Source: Veillonella sp. CHU740
GTDB lineage: Bacteria; Bacillota; Negativicutes; Veillonellales; Veillonellaceae
DNA: 53,581 nucleotides
Assembly: GCF_003992055.1 (NCBI RefSeq)
Contig: NZ_RQVD01000014.1
Span: 1-53,581 of the forward strand
Reading direction: 5' to 3'
The number at the start of each line of letters is the position of its first letter. The stretch's first letter is position 1. The notes beneath the pieces were generated by a model, which did not search any database, had not been told where the DNA came from, and saw only the letters and a program-made list of their open reading frames with translations. Shown one piece after another: positions 1-9,500 of the stretch. The position numbers were made by a program, and so were the translations under genes.

Positions 1-417
1 CGAAGGATTCTTATGAAGAACCCTGGTAAATTAACTGAAAGCGAACGAATAAAGCTGTTAGAAATATTACGTATATCCGATGACCTACGGCGTGCATATG
101 GACTTAGATTAGCCTTTAGAAAGATATTTAAGACATACAGCATACCTAACATAGAAAGATATATACAATTATGGTTAAATACAGTAGAAAACAGTCATCT
201 ACCAGAGTTTAGTAATTTTAAAACTTCCTTTACCAGTTGGTTCCCTCAAATTGTTAATGCTTTTGTATTACCATATTCCAATGGGTTTACAGAAGGGTGT
301 AATAATAACATTAAAGTATTAAAGAGAATCAGTTATGGATTGCGTCATTTTGATCGTTTCAGAGTTCGTATACTTCTATTAAGCAAAAAGAATAGCGCTA
401 GCTATTTAGATAGCTAG
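1..417 (+). CDS. ISL3-family transposase, C-terminal part (5' end outside window)
   Basis: The frame is open from base 1, so this is the C-terminal 138 residues of a longer protein; the ATG at 13 is internal. The stretch NGFTEGCNNNIKVLKR, followed by YGLRHFDRFRVRIL, is the typical end of ISL3-family DDE transposases, which cut and paste the element. Full-length family members are about 400-450 residues, so roughly two thirds lies outside the window. The stop codon sits inside a perfect hairpin (394-421), and an IS terminal repeat follows (427-464). The same kind of terminal repeat occurs at the right edge of the window. Whether this copy is active cannot be judged. Confidence 0.9.
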   Translation, partial: RRILMKNPGKLTESERIKLLEILRISDDLRRAYGLRLAFRKIFKTYSIPNIERYIQLWLNTVENSHLPEFSNFKTSFTSWFPQIVNAFVLPYSNGFTEGCNNNIKVLKRISYGLRHFDRFRVRILLLSKKNSASYLDS

Positions 418-421
418 CGCT
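394..421 (+). terminator. Perfect 11-bp hairpin overlapping the transposase stop codon
   Basis: Arms AGCGCTAGCTA (394-404) and TAGCTAGCGCT (411-421) pair perfectly around a 6-base loop. No T-run follows directly, so this may be a structural end of the transposase mRNA rather than a full intrinsic terminator. Confidence 0.5.
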
Positions 422-426
422 AAGAA

Positions 427-464
427 CTTCTTATATGAGCAGCCCCCACATTTGACAAAGAGCC
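427..464. repeat. ISL3-type terminal inverted repeat (right end of the left-edge IS)
   Basis: Read on the minus strand this begins GGCTCTTTGTCAAATG and continues GGGGGCTGCTCATATAAGA. It matches, with few differences, the plus-strand sequence at 53445-53484. It therefore marks the 3' end of the IS copy whose transposase ends at 417; the element boundary is about base 464. Confidence 0.75.
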
Positions 465-470
465 TGAAAT

Positions 471-530
471 AACCGCTTATTCATATGTGTTCGCAAGTGT
501 TCGCGAATACGATGAATAAGCGGTTTTTAA
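471..530 (+). terminator. Intrinsic terminator-like hairpin beyond the IS
   Basis: Arms of 14 bases (471-484 and 512-525, core CCGCTTATTCAT / ATGAATAAGCGG) pair perfectly and TTTTT follows on the plus strand. On the minus strand the following sequence is only moderately T-rich, so it could serve weakly as the end of the autotransporter transcript as well. The 27-base loop contains GTTCGCAAGTGTTCGC, and a related GTTCGTAAGTGTTCG lies at about 550-566. Confidence 0.6.
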
Positions 531-605
531 TGTTCTACACTATTTTAAATGTTCGTAAGTGTTCGTATAGTTTAGGTAATTTTGCCCATTTTTTGCCCAT
601 TCAAA

Positions 606-3600
606 CTAAAATGTATGACGCAATCCTAAATTCAATTGCCATTGTTGTCTTACTCTATCTCTAGTAGAGGCTTGTAATTCTATATAGGCTTGCTCTGTTC
701 TAGCCTTATTCATATACGATAACCCAATACCATACGTAATCCAATGACCTTTATAAGATACATGTAAGCGACTGCTTTCATTAAACATTACATGGCCACT
801 ACCTAAAAATTCTTTTTCATACATTAGTTTTAAATATGGGTTAAAAGATGTTCTATTAAAACGATCTACACCTGCGCGAATACCGATGCGACCTATCAAA
901 CTATGTGCCGGCTCTACTTGGGCATGGAGTCCATTGGATACCTGTATTCCATATCCATTTGTTCTTTGATAAGTAAGCTGAACTTCTGGTTCTATGAATA
1001 CCCCTTTATGCTCCTCTTGTTTGACATAGATACGTCTACCCAATTCTGCTGATACTAAGTATGACATAGCATTTATATTGCTAGCTTTAACGGTCTCTTT
1101 AGAATCATTTACTAACTCAAACTGACCACTATAGCGTCTAAGTTTACCCACTAAATCTACATAGAAATCACTATCTTTATATAATCGAGTGGAATAATAG
1201 CCTATTTCAGTACCAGACATCTGTGCATGGCCTTGCTGTGCGTATACATTAGCATGTGAGCGAATCATACCAAGCATGTATCCACTATAATGGATCCATT
1301 TCTCTCTCGGATGCACCCAATCATAACCACCTTTAATCCCCCAATATCGTTGATGGTACCCAGAACCTTCAAGTCCTTCATACTTACCACTTACATACTT
1401 AGCCCACACATCATTAGACCGTTTTATGTCTTTATGAAGGTGAATCTCCCCTAAGCGTTGTACCAAGGTTTCGATGGTACCAAGTTGCATATTATACAGT
1501 AAGTGGTTGTATTGCATACTTGCTTTTGCACCAGGCGTTAGTTTGCCTTTTCCATCTTCTTCCATAGGGAATAAATACCAATTATTTTTATTCGTGTCAT
1601 TAATAGGAACAATTTTAGAGTCAGTGGCTCTACCTAATGTATATAAGTACGCCCCTTTTTCAATGACAGCTTTCGCATTGTTAGGTTTTGTATCATCCGT
1701 AGGAACTGGCACGTTATTTGATTCATTTCTCAATGAGAATACAGCAGTATGGTCTTCTTCTTTTCCCAAACTCTCCACAAGTTTAAGCACTTCTGTGCCT
1801 GTAGATTTTGAATCTGACATATTGCGGAAATAAATACCATGTTCCCCTTCACTACTATGTGTAATTCGTAATAAATCAGTCTTTCCAGAACTTACGTTAC
1901 CACCCATATGTAGTGTACCATTAGAACCTGTGATACTATCCACTGTCAATGTTAAAGGAACTTCTGTATCGCCGAATCTTACTTCCCCTGCATTGGATAG
2001 GTCCAATCGATTGATGTTAGAGTTATCAGTCATTTTCCAATAATTGCCACCATCTACTTTCACATGGATGTTACCAGTACCTGCGTTGTCCGCTTTGCCA
2101 ATGAGATAGGAGTCCTTTGTCAATAGGTTAACATCAACTTTTCCTCCATTCGCAGCAAATACATTACCTACGATGGTTGTCGTATCCTTACCGGATACAG
2201 TAATAGTTGTATTCTTGCCACCTGCTACTAAGGCAGGGTCTGTTGGATTACCATCAATGTTTAACTTTTTATTGAAAGTAATTGTATTCGATGATGCATC
2301 ACTAGTAGCTTCACCATCAGCTCTTGCAAGCACAGCTGTTTTATACTTTCCGCTACCACGCATAGTGATAGATACATCACCGTTAAAACTGGAATTCGTT
2401 TTGTTATTAGGATCGGAGTGTATTTGTGAGATGCCAGTTCCTGATCCTTCTGTATCTACCTTAATCGCTAACGACGAATCTGCATCAGAGGTTATGATTG
2501 TACCAGCTCCCGAATTCGCTTTATCTTTTTCAACTCGTATGCCATATCCATTCGCCATCGCCTCAGTGATGATACTATTGTTGCCTTTCCAATGAATGGA
2601 GTTACTACCAGCACCGGCTTTTCTCGCACTTACCAAGTTCAAGCCATAGCCGTAGGCACCTTTTGTAGTGATATTCGTAGTATCTAAGGTGACTGTATTT
2701 GTACCTTGATTCTCAGATCCTATATCAATACTTCTAGCCACGTAGTTGGATGCTGTTTTCACATCACTATGTGTAAGATTCACTGTATTTTCGCCATTCT
2801 CAGCGCTCATTTTCACACCATAGACCCACGGTTTCCCTGTAGATGTAGAATCAGTGGTAACCGTTGTATTCTGTAGGTCTACCAAGTTTTTACTAGGCGT
2901 TTCATTAGCATCGGTTGCCCCAGTTGTATCATTCAAACTAGAAGATACTTCAATGCCATAGACTTCATCTTTACCAGTGGTAGAAATGTTGTTCTTTGCA
3001 CCGGAAAGGGTGATTCGATTTTCACCATGGGATTCAGCATTGACATACATGCCCCAAACAGTACCACCAGCGCTCTTTGTAACCAAATCCGTATTAGCCT
3101 TCAAATTAAACTCGGAGAAGCCATGGTTTTCTGTATCCGTATTGACATGTAATGTATCCTTTGTGTTATTCGCTGATTCATTAGTGATGGTAGATACAAA
3201 GTTCTTTCCTTCTTTTGATGCCACGTGAACACCGCCATGATAGTTCACATTAGATAAAAAGCGCATCTCTGTATCCGTATTGCCTGAGATATGACTTGTC
3301 ACATTTCCATCAAAGGTAAGACTAGATCCACCTTTTTCGGCTTCAATCGTATCCTTAGTAGACACAGTGTGATACCGATTTTCCCCATTATTTTCTAGGC
3401 GGAACGCTGCCACCTCCAAATTATTTGTAGTGGACTCCATATGCATGGTCAAATCATCATGAAAATGCACATGGGATTCTCCCCCTTGATTCGTCTGTTG
3501 AAAGAATCCATTCACACGCTTTTCATAGGACTTTAAATTTCCCGGATTAATCGTTTGCGCGTGGGTATCCATAGTTACTTTCTTTAAAAAGTTCACCGTA

Positions 3601-4178
3601 GACACTGGCTTTGTCACGTCGTTCCCCGAACCTTCTCCAACCACTTTTACTACATTGAACATAGGATAAAATTTTCCATGATATGTTTTATGGGTCGTAA
3701 CATTGAAATTTGTATTCGCATCAAAATTAAGAATCGTTTCTGAGCGATCAACCAACTTACTGTTGGAGTTATACACATGTACCCCATCTTGCCAATCAAT
3801 AGAGGTGCCATCATCTACATGAATGAAATGAATCGTCCCATCCGATACTATTGTCGTTTCCGTAGTCGGTTTCGTCCGAATGTCATTGGAAGCCGTCATA
3901 TTTCGATTCGTGATAATTTCATTAACCGTATTGCCGTCCTTTATATACTTACTTTTCGTCCCTAAGATAGTGCCATCAGCATACTTATACTCATACTTAA
4001 TGTTTGTAGCACTATTTTCAGTAATAGTGCCACCATTCGCAGCTAATTTCTCACCGAGGGAAATCGTATCCACCGTTTTCCAATCATTTCGAGTTACCGT
4101 ATCTACAGTAAAGCCTTCCCCTCTAGCTAACAAAGGAATCGCCGCCAATACTAGTAAAGCTAAATGTTTGTGTTTCAT
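606..4178 (-). CDS. Classical (type Va) autotransporter adhesin
   Basis: Encodes 1190 residues. An N-terminal signal peptide (MKHKHLALLVLAAIPLLARG) is followed by a passenger of about 890 residues rich in Asn, Thr, Ser and Gly with many short beta-strand-like repeats, as in right-handed beta-helix adhesins. The last 280 residues or so, from about KRSNDVWAKYVSG, form an autotransporter beta-barrel ending in LRHTF with the terminal Phe needed for outer-membrane insertion. I chose the ATG at 4178 because GGGGG lies 8-9 bases upstream; the in-frame ATG at 4193 overlaps that ribosome binding site. It stands alone, between an IS-derived region and the proS terminator. The passenger probably sits on the cell surface; its ligand is unknown. 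No catalytic motif was recognised. Confidence 0.93.
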   Translation of the reverse strand: MKHKHLALLVLAAIPLLARGEGFTVDTVTRNDWKTVDTISLGEKLAANGGTITENSATNIKYEYKYADGTILGTKSKYIKDGNTVNEIITNRNMTASNDIRTKPTTETTIVSDGTIHFIHVDDGTSIDWQDGVHVYNSNSKLVDRSETILNFDANTNFNVTTHKTYHGKFYPMFNVVKVVGEGSGNDVTKPVSTVNFLKKVTMDTHAQTINPGNLKSYEKRVNGFFQQTNQGGESHVHFHDDLTMHMESTTNNLEVAAFRLENNGENRYHTVSTKDTIEAEKGGSSLTFDGNVTSHISGNTDTEMRFLSNVNYHGGVHVASKEGKNFVSTITNESANNTKDTLHVNTDTENHGFSEFNLKANTDLVTKSAGGTVWGMYVNAESHGENRITLSGAKNNISTTGKDEVYGIEVSSSLNDTTGATDANETPSKNLVDLQNTTVTTDSTSTGKPWVYGVKMSAENGENTVNLTHSDVKTASNYVARSIDIGSENQGTNTVTLDTTNITTKGAYGYGLNLVSARKAGAGSNSIHWKGNNSIITEAMANGYGIRVEKDKANSGAGTIITSDADSSLAIKVDTEGSGTGISQIHSDPNNKTNSSFNGDVSITMRGSGKYKTAVLARADGEATSDASSNTITFNKKLNIDGNPTDPALVAGGKNTTITVSGKDTTTIVGNVFAANGGKVDVNLLTKDSYLIGKADNAGTGNIHVKVDGGNYWKMTDNSNINRLDLSNAGEVRFGDTEVPLTLTVDSITGSNGTLHMGGNVSSGKTDLLRITHSSEGEHGIYFRNMSDSKSTGTEVLKLVESLGKEEDHTAVFSLRNESNNVPVPTDDTKPNNAKAVIEKGAYLYTLGRATDSKIVPINDTNKNNWYLFPMEEDGKGKLTPGAKASMQYNHLLYNMQLGTIETLVQRLGEIHLHKDIKRSNDVWAKYVSGKYEGLEGSGYHQRYWGIKGGYDWVHPREKWIHYSGYMLGMIRSHANVYAQQGHAQMSGTEIGYYSTRLYKDSDFYVDLVGKLRRYSGQFELVNDSKETVKASNINAMSYLVSAELGRRIYVKQEEHKGVFIEPEVQLTYQRTNGYGIQVSNGLHAQVEPAHSLIGRIGIRAGVDRFNRTSFNPYLKLMYEKEFLGSGHVMFNESSRLHVSYKGHWITYGIGLSYMNKARTEQAYIELQASTRDRVRQQWQLNLGLRHTF

Positions 4179-4395
4179 ATCAATATCCCCCATCCTATGA
4201 AATAAACAACTTGAAATAAACTACCTGTAAATGAAATTATCAATCAGTTATCTTCATTCTACTCCTTTTTTATGACTTTATCTAGTTAAAATATACACTT
4301 TTCATGCTATATGACTAAATAGTATACGTATAGTTTCGCTTTTGAGTATATTGGTTTCTATAAATACACATTCTTTCCTCTTTTACCTATGACAA

Positions 4396-4435
4396 AACGA
4401 CTCATCAAGGAATCCTCAATGAGTCGTTCTTTCTA
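4396..4435 (-). terminator. Intrinsic terminator of the rpsB-proS gene block
   Basis: Arms AACGACTCAT (4396-4405) and ATGAGTCGTT (4419-4428) pair perfectly. On the minus strand the stem is followed by TTTTGTC, and it lies 33 bases beyond the proS stop. Confidence 0.75.
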
Positions 4436-4460
4436 TCTCTATGCAATTAAATTTCAGGTA

Positions 4461-6197
4461 TTACATACCATATCCATCTTTTAATAGACGTAGCAATCCT
4501 TGTACGGACGTCGTCACTTCATCGATTTTTACTGTGCTGGTAGAACCATCTTTGCGAACACGTAATTCTACTTCACCAGATTCGATGGTATTTTTACTTA
4601 CTGTAATACGCACAGGATAGCCGATAAGGTCGGCATCTTTAAATTTAACACCGGCACGATCTTTACGGTCGTCCAATAGGACATCAACGCCAGCTTGTTT
4701 CATCTCTTTATACAAGCGTTCGCTCACTTCCATTAAGGCCTCATCTTTTGCATTAATTGGAACAATGACAACCTCGAATGGAGCAATGGCTACTGGCCAG
4801 ATGATACCATTTTCATCATAGCTTTGTTCAATAGCAGCTGCCAATGTACGTCCTACACCGATACCATAGCAACCCATTTGGAATGGAGTTGGGCGACCGC
4901 CTTGGTTCAATACTGTGGCATTCATAGATTCAGAGTACTTCGTACCCAATTTGAATACTTGACCTACTTCAATTCCTTTGTCGATACGAAGTTGACCACC
5001 ACATTTAGGGCATGGGTCATCAAGGGTAATCAAACGGATTGGTGCCACGATAATATCATCTACATTGAAATCACGGTTAGGATTGATATTGACATAATGC
5101 GCATCTGCTGTGTTAGCACCGCCACATACATTATGTAAATTCATCACTGTTTCATCCACTACAATAGCGAAGTCTTCTGATTGTGAAAGTCCCACTGGGC
5201 TAATGAAACCCGCTGTTAATCCTACATGTGCTAAATCTTCTGGGGTTGCCATTTCTGGCTCAATACCACCTTCTACAGCACGTTGTACAGCGATTTCATT
5301 CACTTCATGGTCACCACGAACGATGGCAAGAATAACTTTGCCTTCAATGTTGTAGACGACTGCTTTGATTGTTTTTTCCAATGACAATTGCAACATATCC
5401 GCTACCGCTTGAATTGATTTAGCATCTGGTGTAGATACTGTTTCCAATACCTTAGCTTCTTCTGTATCTACTTCCAATGCTTTTGGTTGGCCAATTTCAA
5501 TATTAGCAGCATAGTCGCATTTTGTACAGTGAATCACATCCGCCTCACCAGACTCTGCCAATGCCATAAATTCAAAGCTGCCAGAACCACCAATAGCACC
5601 ATTATCTGCCTCAACAGGTTTACATGTTAAGCCACAACGTTTGAAGATATTCGTATATGCCTCGTACATATCCCAGAAAGATTTACTCATACCTTCTTCA
5701 TCGATGTCAAAGGAATAGGCATCTTTCATGATAAACTCACGGCTACGCATCAATCCATAGCGTGGACGGCGTTCATCACGATATTTATTTTGAATTTGAT
5801 ATAAACTCAATGGCAATTGGCGATAGGAGTTAACTTCTCCTCGTACTAGATTAGTTACCATTTCTTCGTGAGTTGGTCCTAAGCAATATTCACGGCCATG
5901 ACGATCAGAAATGCGCATCATTTCTGCGCCGTACGCAGCCCAACGACCAGACTCTTCCCATAGTTCACTAGGTTGTAAAATCGGCATCATGATTTCTTGG
6001 CTATTGATAGCTTCCATTTCTTCACGGATGATTTCATTAATTTTATGAATACTGCGCCATGCTAATGGTAAATAGGTATATAAACCACCAGCCACTTTAC
6101 GAACAAAGCCAGCGCGCAACATTAATTGTTGACTAATTACATCAGCATCGGATGGCATTTCACGTAATGTTGGTGCGTATAAGCGACTTGCTAACAT
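4461..6197 (-). CDS. proS: Prolyl-tRNA synthetase
   Basis: Charges tRNA-Pro in the cytoplasm. The 578 residues match the usual bacterial-type ProRS length. The class II core is at the N-terminus (LASRLYAPTLREMPSDADVISQQL; GPTHEEMVTNLVR; RSREFIMKDAYSFD). An inserted editing (INS) domain lies at about 235-385 (KALEVDTEEAKVLE, IVRGDHEVNEIAVQ), and the C-terminal anticodon-binding domain follows GCYGIGVGRTLAAAIEQ. The INS domain is the type that hydrolyses Ala-tRNA-Pro. AAGGAG lies 7 bases before the ATG. It is the last gene of the minus-strand block, 19 bases after ispG, and is followed by a terminator. Confidence 0.98.
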   Translation of the reverse strand: MLASRLYAPTLREMPSDADVISQQLMLRAGFVRKVAGGLYTYLPLAWRSIHKINEIIREEMEAINSQEIMMPILQPSELWEESGRWAAYGAEMMRISDRHGREYCLGPTHEEMVTNLVRGEVNSYRQLPLSLYQIQNKYRDERRPRYGLMRSREFIMKDAYSFDIDEEGMSKSFWDMYEAYTNIFKRCGLTCKPVEADNGAIGGSGSFEFMALAESGEADVIHCTKCDYAANIEIGQPKALEVDTEEAKVLETVSTPDAKSIQAVADMLQLSLEKTIKAVVYNIEGKVILAIVRGDHEVNEIAVQRAVEGGIEPEMATPEDLAHVGLTAGFISPVGLSQSEDFAIVVDETVMNLHNVCGGANTADAHYVNINPNRDFNVDDIIVAPIRLITLDDPCPKCGGQLRIDKGIEVGQVFKLGTKYSESMNATVLNQGGRPTPFQMGCYGIGVGRTLAAAIEQSYDENGIIWPVAIAPFEVVIVPINAKDEALMEVSERLYKEMKQAGVDVLLDDRKDRAGVKFKDADLIGYPVRITVSKNTIESGEVELRVRKDGSTSTVKIDEVTTSVQGLLRLLKDGYGM

Positions 6198-6216
6198 AAC
6201 ATACTCCTTTATATTT

Positions 6217-7293
6217 CTACTTTTCTTCTAACGTTAAAAGATATTGATCGATTTCAGCAAACAAGGTATCTACTAATTCTTGTTCAGGTACCGTTTTTAG
6301 TACTTTTCCTTTTCGGAAAATGATACCTTGTCCATTCCCCCCAGCAATACCAAAATCTGCTTCTCGTGCTTCTCCTGGACCGTTAACGACACAACCCATA
6401 ACAGCCACACGGATTGGTGCTTTGATAGATTTCAACCGCTCTTCCACAATATCTGCCATATTAAATAAGTTCACTTGGCATCGTCCACAAGTAGGGCATG
6501 AAATCATGGTTGCTCCAAATGTACGTAGCTCCAAAGAGCTTAAAATAGTTTTGGCTACTTCTACCTCATGGATCGGATCTCCAGTTAGAGATACACGGAT
6601 TGTATCACCAATACCATCTGCTAGAAGTGTTCCTATACCAATAGCAGATTTGATCGTTCCTTGTTTAATAGTACCTGCTTCTGTAACACCTAGATGCAAT
6701 GGATATGGGATTTTACTAGATAACTTACGATATGCTTCAATCATTAAAGGCACATCTGTAGCTTTAATAGAAACTTTCATTTGATCGTACTCTAAAGATT
6801 CCAGAATACGAATGTGTTCCAAAGCAGTCTCTACCATACCATCAGCTGTAGGATGTCCTCCATGAGCATTTAATACATGTTGTGGTAAGGACCCCGCATT
6901 GACACCAATTCGGATAGGAATCAATTTAGGTTTAGCTTTTTCTACGACTTTTACCACATTATCGATACTACCTATATTACCTGGGTTAATACGAAGCCCA
7001 TCAATCCCACTGTCAATAGCTTGCAGTGCTAACCGATAGTCAAAATGGATATCCGCAATTAATGGAATCATCGCGCGCTCTTTAATATCTTTAATAGCTT
7101 TTGCTGCTGCCATATCTGGAACGGCTAGACGGACCAATTCACATCCTGCTGTAGCAAGACGATTAATTTCTTCAATAGATTGCTCCACTTTTATAGGGTT
7201 CGTAGTAATCATAGATTGAATACTAACTGGTGCGTGATTTCCAATATGTACGGTACCCACTTGAATACCTTTTGTCGGTTTACGTTCTATCAT
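6217..7293 (-). CDS. ispG: 4-hydroxy-3-methylbut-2-en-1-yl diphosphate synthase
   Basis: Iron-sulfur enzyme of the MEP isoprenoid pathway that reduces methylerythritol cyclodiphosphate to HMBPP. At 358 residues it is a standard short bacterial IspG. The TIM barrel carries VQSMITTNPI, ADIHFDYRLAL and RINPGNIG. The C-terminal 4Fe-4S domain shows CPTCGRCQVNLF and CVVNGPGEAREADFGIAGG, with the expected Cys ligands. AGAGG precedes the ATG. It lies 9 bases after rseP and close to dxr, another enzyme of the same pathway. Its cluster would come from the suf system further along the window. Confidence 0.98.
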   Translation of the reverse strand: MIERKPTKGIQVGTVHIGNHAPVSIQSMITTNPIKVEQSIEEINRLATAGCELVRLAVPDMAAAKAIKDIKERAMIPLIADIHFDYRLALQAIDSGIDGLRINPGNIGSIDNVVKVVEKAKPKLIPIRIGVNAGSLPQHVLNAHGGHPTADGMVETALEHIRILESLEYDQMKVSIKATDVPLMIEAYRKLSSKIPYPLHLGVTEAGTIKQGTIKSAIGIGTLLADGIGDTIRVSLTGDPIHEVEVAKTILSSLELRTFGATMISCPTCGRCQVNLFNMADIVEERLKSIKAPIRVAVMGCVVNGPGEAREADFGIAGGNGQGIIFRKGKVLKTVPEQELVDTLFAEIDQYLLTLEEK

Positions 7294-7302
7294 AGTATAC
7301 CT

Positions 7303-8322
7303 CTAAAATAATCGTAGAATATCTTGGAATGTAGAATATACAAACACTAATAATAATAACCCTACGCCAGTCATTTGGATGTATTGTAACGCTTTTTCTG
7401 GCAATTTACGACCCGTAATACCTTCTAGGATTAACAATACTAAATGGCCACCATCCAATACTGGAATTGGCAATAGATTAATGACACCTAGATTTAAGCT
7501 TAGTAAAGCCGTAAATAACAGCAAGCTAATAAAACCATGTTGAGCCACTTGACCAGCCATTTGTGCAACCCCGATTGGACCCGCAACATCACCTTTACTA
7601 TGACCTGTTACAATATTCCATAATCCTTGTAACATTTCCATAATGGTAGACCCTGTATGTGTCACTGCATATACGGCGGATTCACCTATACTGTATTGTT
7701 TTACTTCCATTAGTGGATTAATACCAATCACAGCTCTATCACCAGATTCCCGAGGAATCACTGTAGTAGAAATGATTTCACCTTTTCTATCAAGTGTAAC
7801 AGATACTACATGATTGCTATGACCTTGCAAAGACTGGGTTATATCTTTCCACTCTTGAATAGATTGTCCATTAATAGTTAAAATTCTATCACCTTGTTGG
7901 ATACCAGCCTCAGAAGCTGGATTTCCAGCAACAGTATCACCAATAATAGGCTCATGTGATGGCACTGTCGTACCATGAAAAGCAAAGATACAAAAATAGA
8001 TAACAATAGCTAACAAAAAATTAAATGTAGCACCAGCAGCAATAACTATGAATCGTTGCCATACCGGTTTATTATTAAATCCTCGTTCTCCTGCATCTTC
8101 AGATGGGTCCATACCTGCAATTTTATTAAATCCTCCTAGAGGCAACAGGCGAATTGAATATAATGTCTCACCTTTTTGTTTTTGAATTACATTGGGACCA
8201 ATACCAATAGCAAATTCATCAACACGCATGCCACAGGCTTTGGCTGTCAGAAAATGTCCTAATTCATGAATCATAACAATAACACCGAATACGAAGACAG
8301 CTCCTAGTATAGTAATTAACAT
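7303..8322 (-). CDS. rseP: Site-2 intramembrane zinc metalloprotease
   Basis: Membrane protease that cleaves transmembrane segments, typically anti-sigma factors or leftover signal peptides. The HELGH zinc motif lies in the first transmembrane segment at about residues 18-22. A PDZ domain follows at about 125-200 (EAGIQQGDRILTINGQSI), and the second active-site segment has NLLPIPVLDGGHL near the C-terminus. The 339 residues with a single PDZ domain match Firmicutes RseP/RasP. The start (GGAG, then GAAGTGC, then ATG) overlaps the last 7 bases of dxr, suggesting translational coupling. No sigma/anti-sigma pair is visible here to identify its substrate. Confidence 0.96.
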   Translation of the reverse strand: MLITILGAVFVFGVIVMIHELGHFLTAKACGMRVDEFAIGIGPNVIQKQKGETLYSIRLLPLGGFNKIAGMDPSEDAGERGFNNKPVWQRFIVIAAGATFNFLLAIVIYFCIFAFHGTTVPSHEPIIGDTVAGNPASEAGIQQGDRILTINGQSIQEWKDITQSLQGHSNHVVSVTLDRKGEIISTTVIPRESGDRAVIGINPLMEVKQYSIGESAVYAVTHTGSTIMEMLQGLWNIVTGHSKGDVAGPIGVAQMAGQVAQHGFISLLLFTALLSLNLGVINLLPIPVLDGGHLVLLILEGITGRKLPEKALQYIQMTGVGLLLLVFVYSTFQDILRLF

Positions 8323-9476
8323 GCACTTCTCCTTTGTATTTCTTTCGTAGCTTCTAATCTAGCCCATGCATCCATAGAAAGCACATCTTCAATCGATGTA
8401 GGCACACCATTGTTCATGCGACTAAGAACAGTAGAAACTATCTCATATATATGTCCATAGGTAATCTTTCCATCCAGCAATGCGTAGACAGCCATTTCAT
8501 TAGCTGCATTAAATACAGCTGGTGCATAACCGCCTTCTTTCCCCACTGTGAAAGCCAATCGAAGAGCTGGAAAATCATCCCAACGAGGTGCCATGAACTG
8601 GAGGTCCAATCCCTTGGTAAAGTCTAAATGTTCCATTTGTAATGGATATCGTTTTGGGTAGGTCATTGCGTATTGAATCGGTTCTCGCATATCTGGATTT
8701 CCTAATTGTGCTAATATAGCCCCGTCTTTCATTTGAATCATAGAATGTACAATACTTTGTGGATGTACCACTACATCAATATGATCATAGTCGAAATTAA
8801 ACAACCAATGCGCTTCAATGACTTCTAAACCTTTATTAAATAGAGTGGCAGAATCAATCGTAATCTTACTTCCCATGTTCCAAGTTGGATGAGCTAGACA
8901 ATCCTTGGCTGTGGCTCCATAGAGGTCTTCCGATTTCCAATTACGTAAAGCACCACCTGAGGCAGTGACAATTAATTTCTCAACATTATTTCTATCTTGC
9001 CCTTCTAAACATTGAAAAATCGCACTATGCTCACTATCAATAGGCAGTATAGAAACACCATATTGTTCAGCTGCTTCTGTAATTAATGAGCCACAAGCCA
9101 CTAATGTTTCTTTGTTGGCCAGTCCGATAGTCTTTTTTGCTCGAATCGCAGCCATTGTTGGCTCGATGCCTGCAGCTCCTACTACGGCTGTTACCACCAT
9201 CGTTGCTTCTGGTAAAGTAGCTGCTATAGTCAAAGCTTCTTTACCACCAATAATTTCTGTAGACCCTTGATACCGTTCCTTCAATATAGCGTAGGCCTGT
9301 TCATCTACGACACCGGCCATAGCAGGCATAAACTCTGCAATTTGCTTTTCCAATAAGTCTATATTGCGATGCGTGACTAAAGCAACTACTTTAAATTGAT
9401 CTGGATGTTGACGAACTACATCTAAGGTTTGTGTTCCAATAGAACCCGTAGAGCCCAAGATACTAATCGCTTTCAT
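8316..9476 (-). CDS. dxr: 1-deoxy-D-xylulose 5-phosphate reductoisomerase
   Basis: First committed enzyme of the MEP pathway; converts DXP to methylerythritol phosphate with NADPH. NADPH-binding motif GSTGSIGTQTLDV is at residues 8-20. NKETLVACG, the metal-binding region DSEHSAIFQCL, and ASGGALRN and HPTWNMGSKITIDSATLFNKGLE cover the catalytic and substrate-binding loops. The length, 386 residues, is typical. GGGAGG lies 6-7 bases before the ATG. It sits between cdsA (24-base gap) and rseP (7-base overlap), a common order in Firmicutes. Confidence 0.98.
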   Translation of the reverse strand: MKAISILGSTGSIGTQTLDVVRQHPDQFKVVALVTHRNIDLLEKQIAEFMPAMAGVVDEQAYAILKERYQGSTEIIGGKEALTIAATLPEATMVVTAVVGAAGIEPTMAAIRAKKTIGLANKETLVACGSLITEAAEQYGVSILPIDSEHSAIFQCLEGQDRNNVEKLIVTASGGALRNWKSEDLYGATAKDCLAHPTWNMGSKITIDSATLFNKGLEVIEAHWLFNFDYDHIDVVVHPQSIVHSMIQMKDGAILAQLGNPDMREPIQYAMTYPKRYPLQMEHLDFTKGLDLQFMAPRWDDFPALRLAFTVGKEGGYAPAVFNAANEMAVYALLDGKITYGHIYEIVSTVLSRMNNGVPTSIEDVLSMDAWARLEATKEIQRRSAC

Positions 9477-9500
9477 ATAAGCCTCCCTAAGAGCTAATCA

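Noticed and set aside
4200-4300. Five-codon leader peptide before the autotransporter (GGAGTAGAATGAAG)
   Set aside because: Too short, with no associated attenuator structure.
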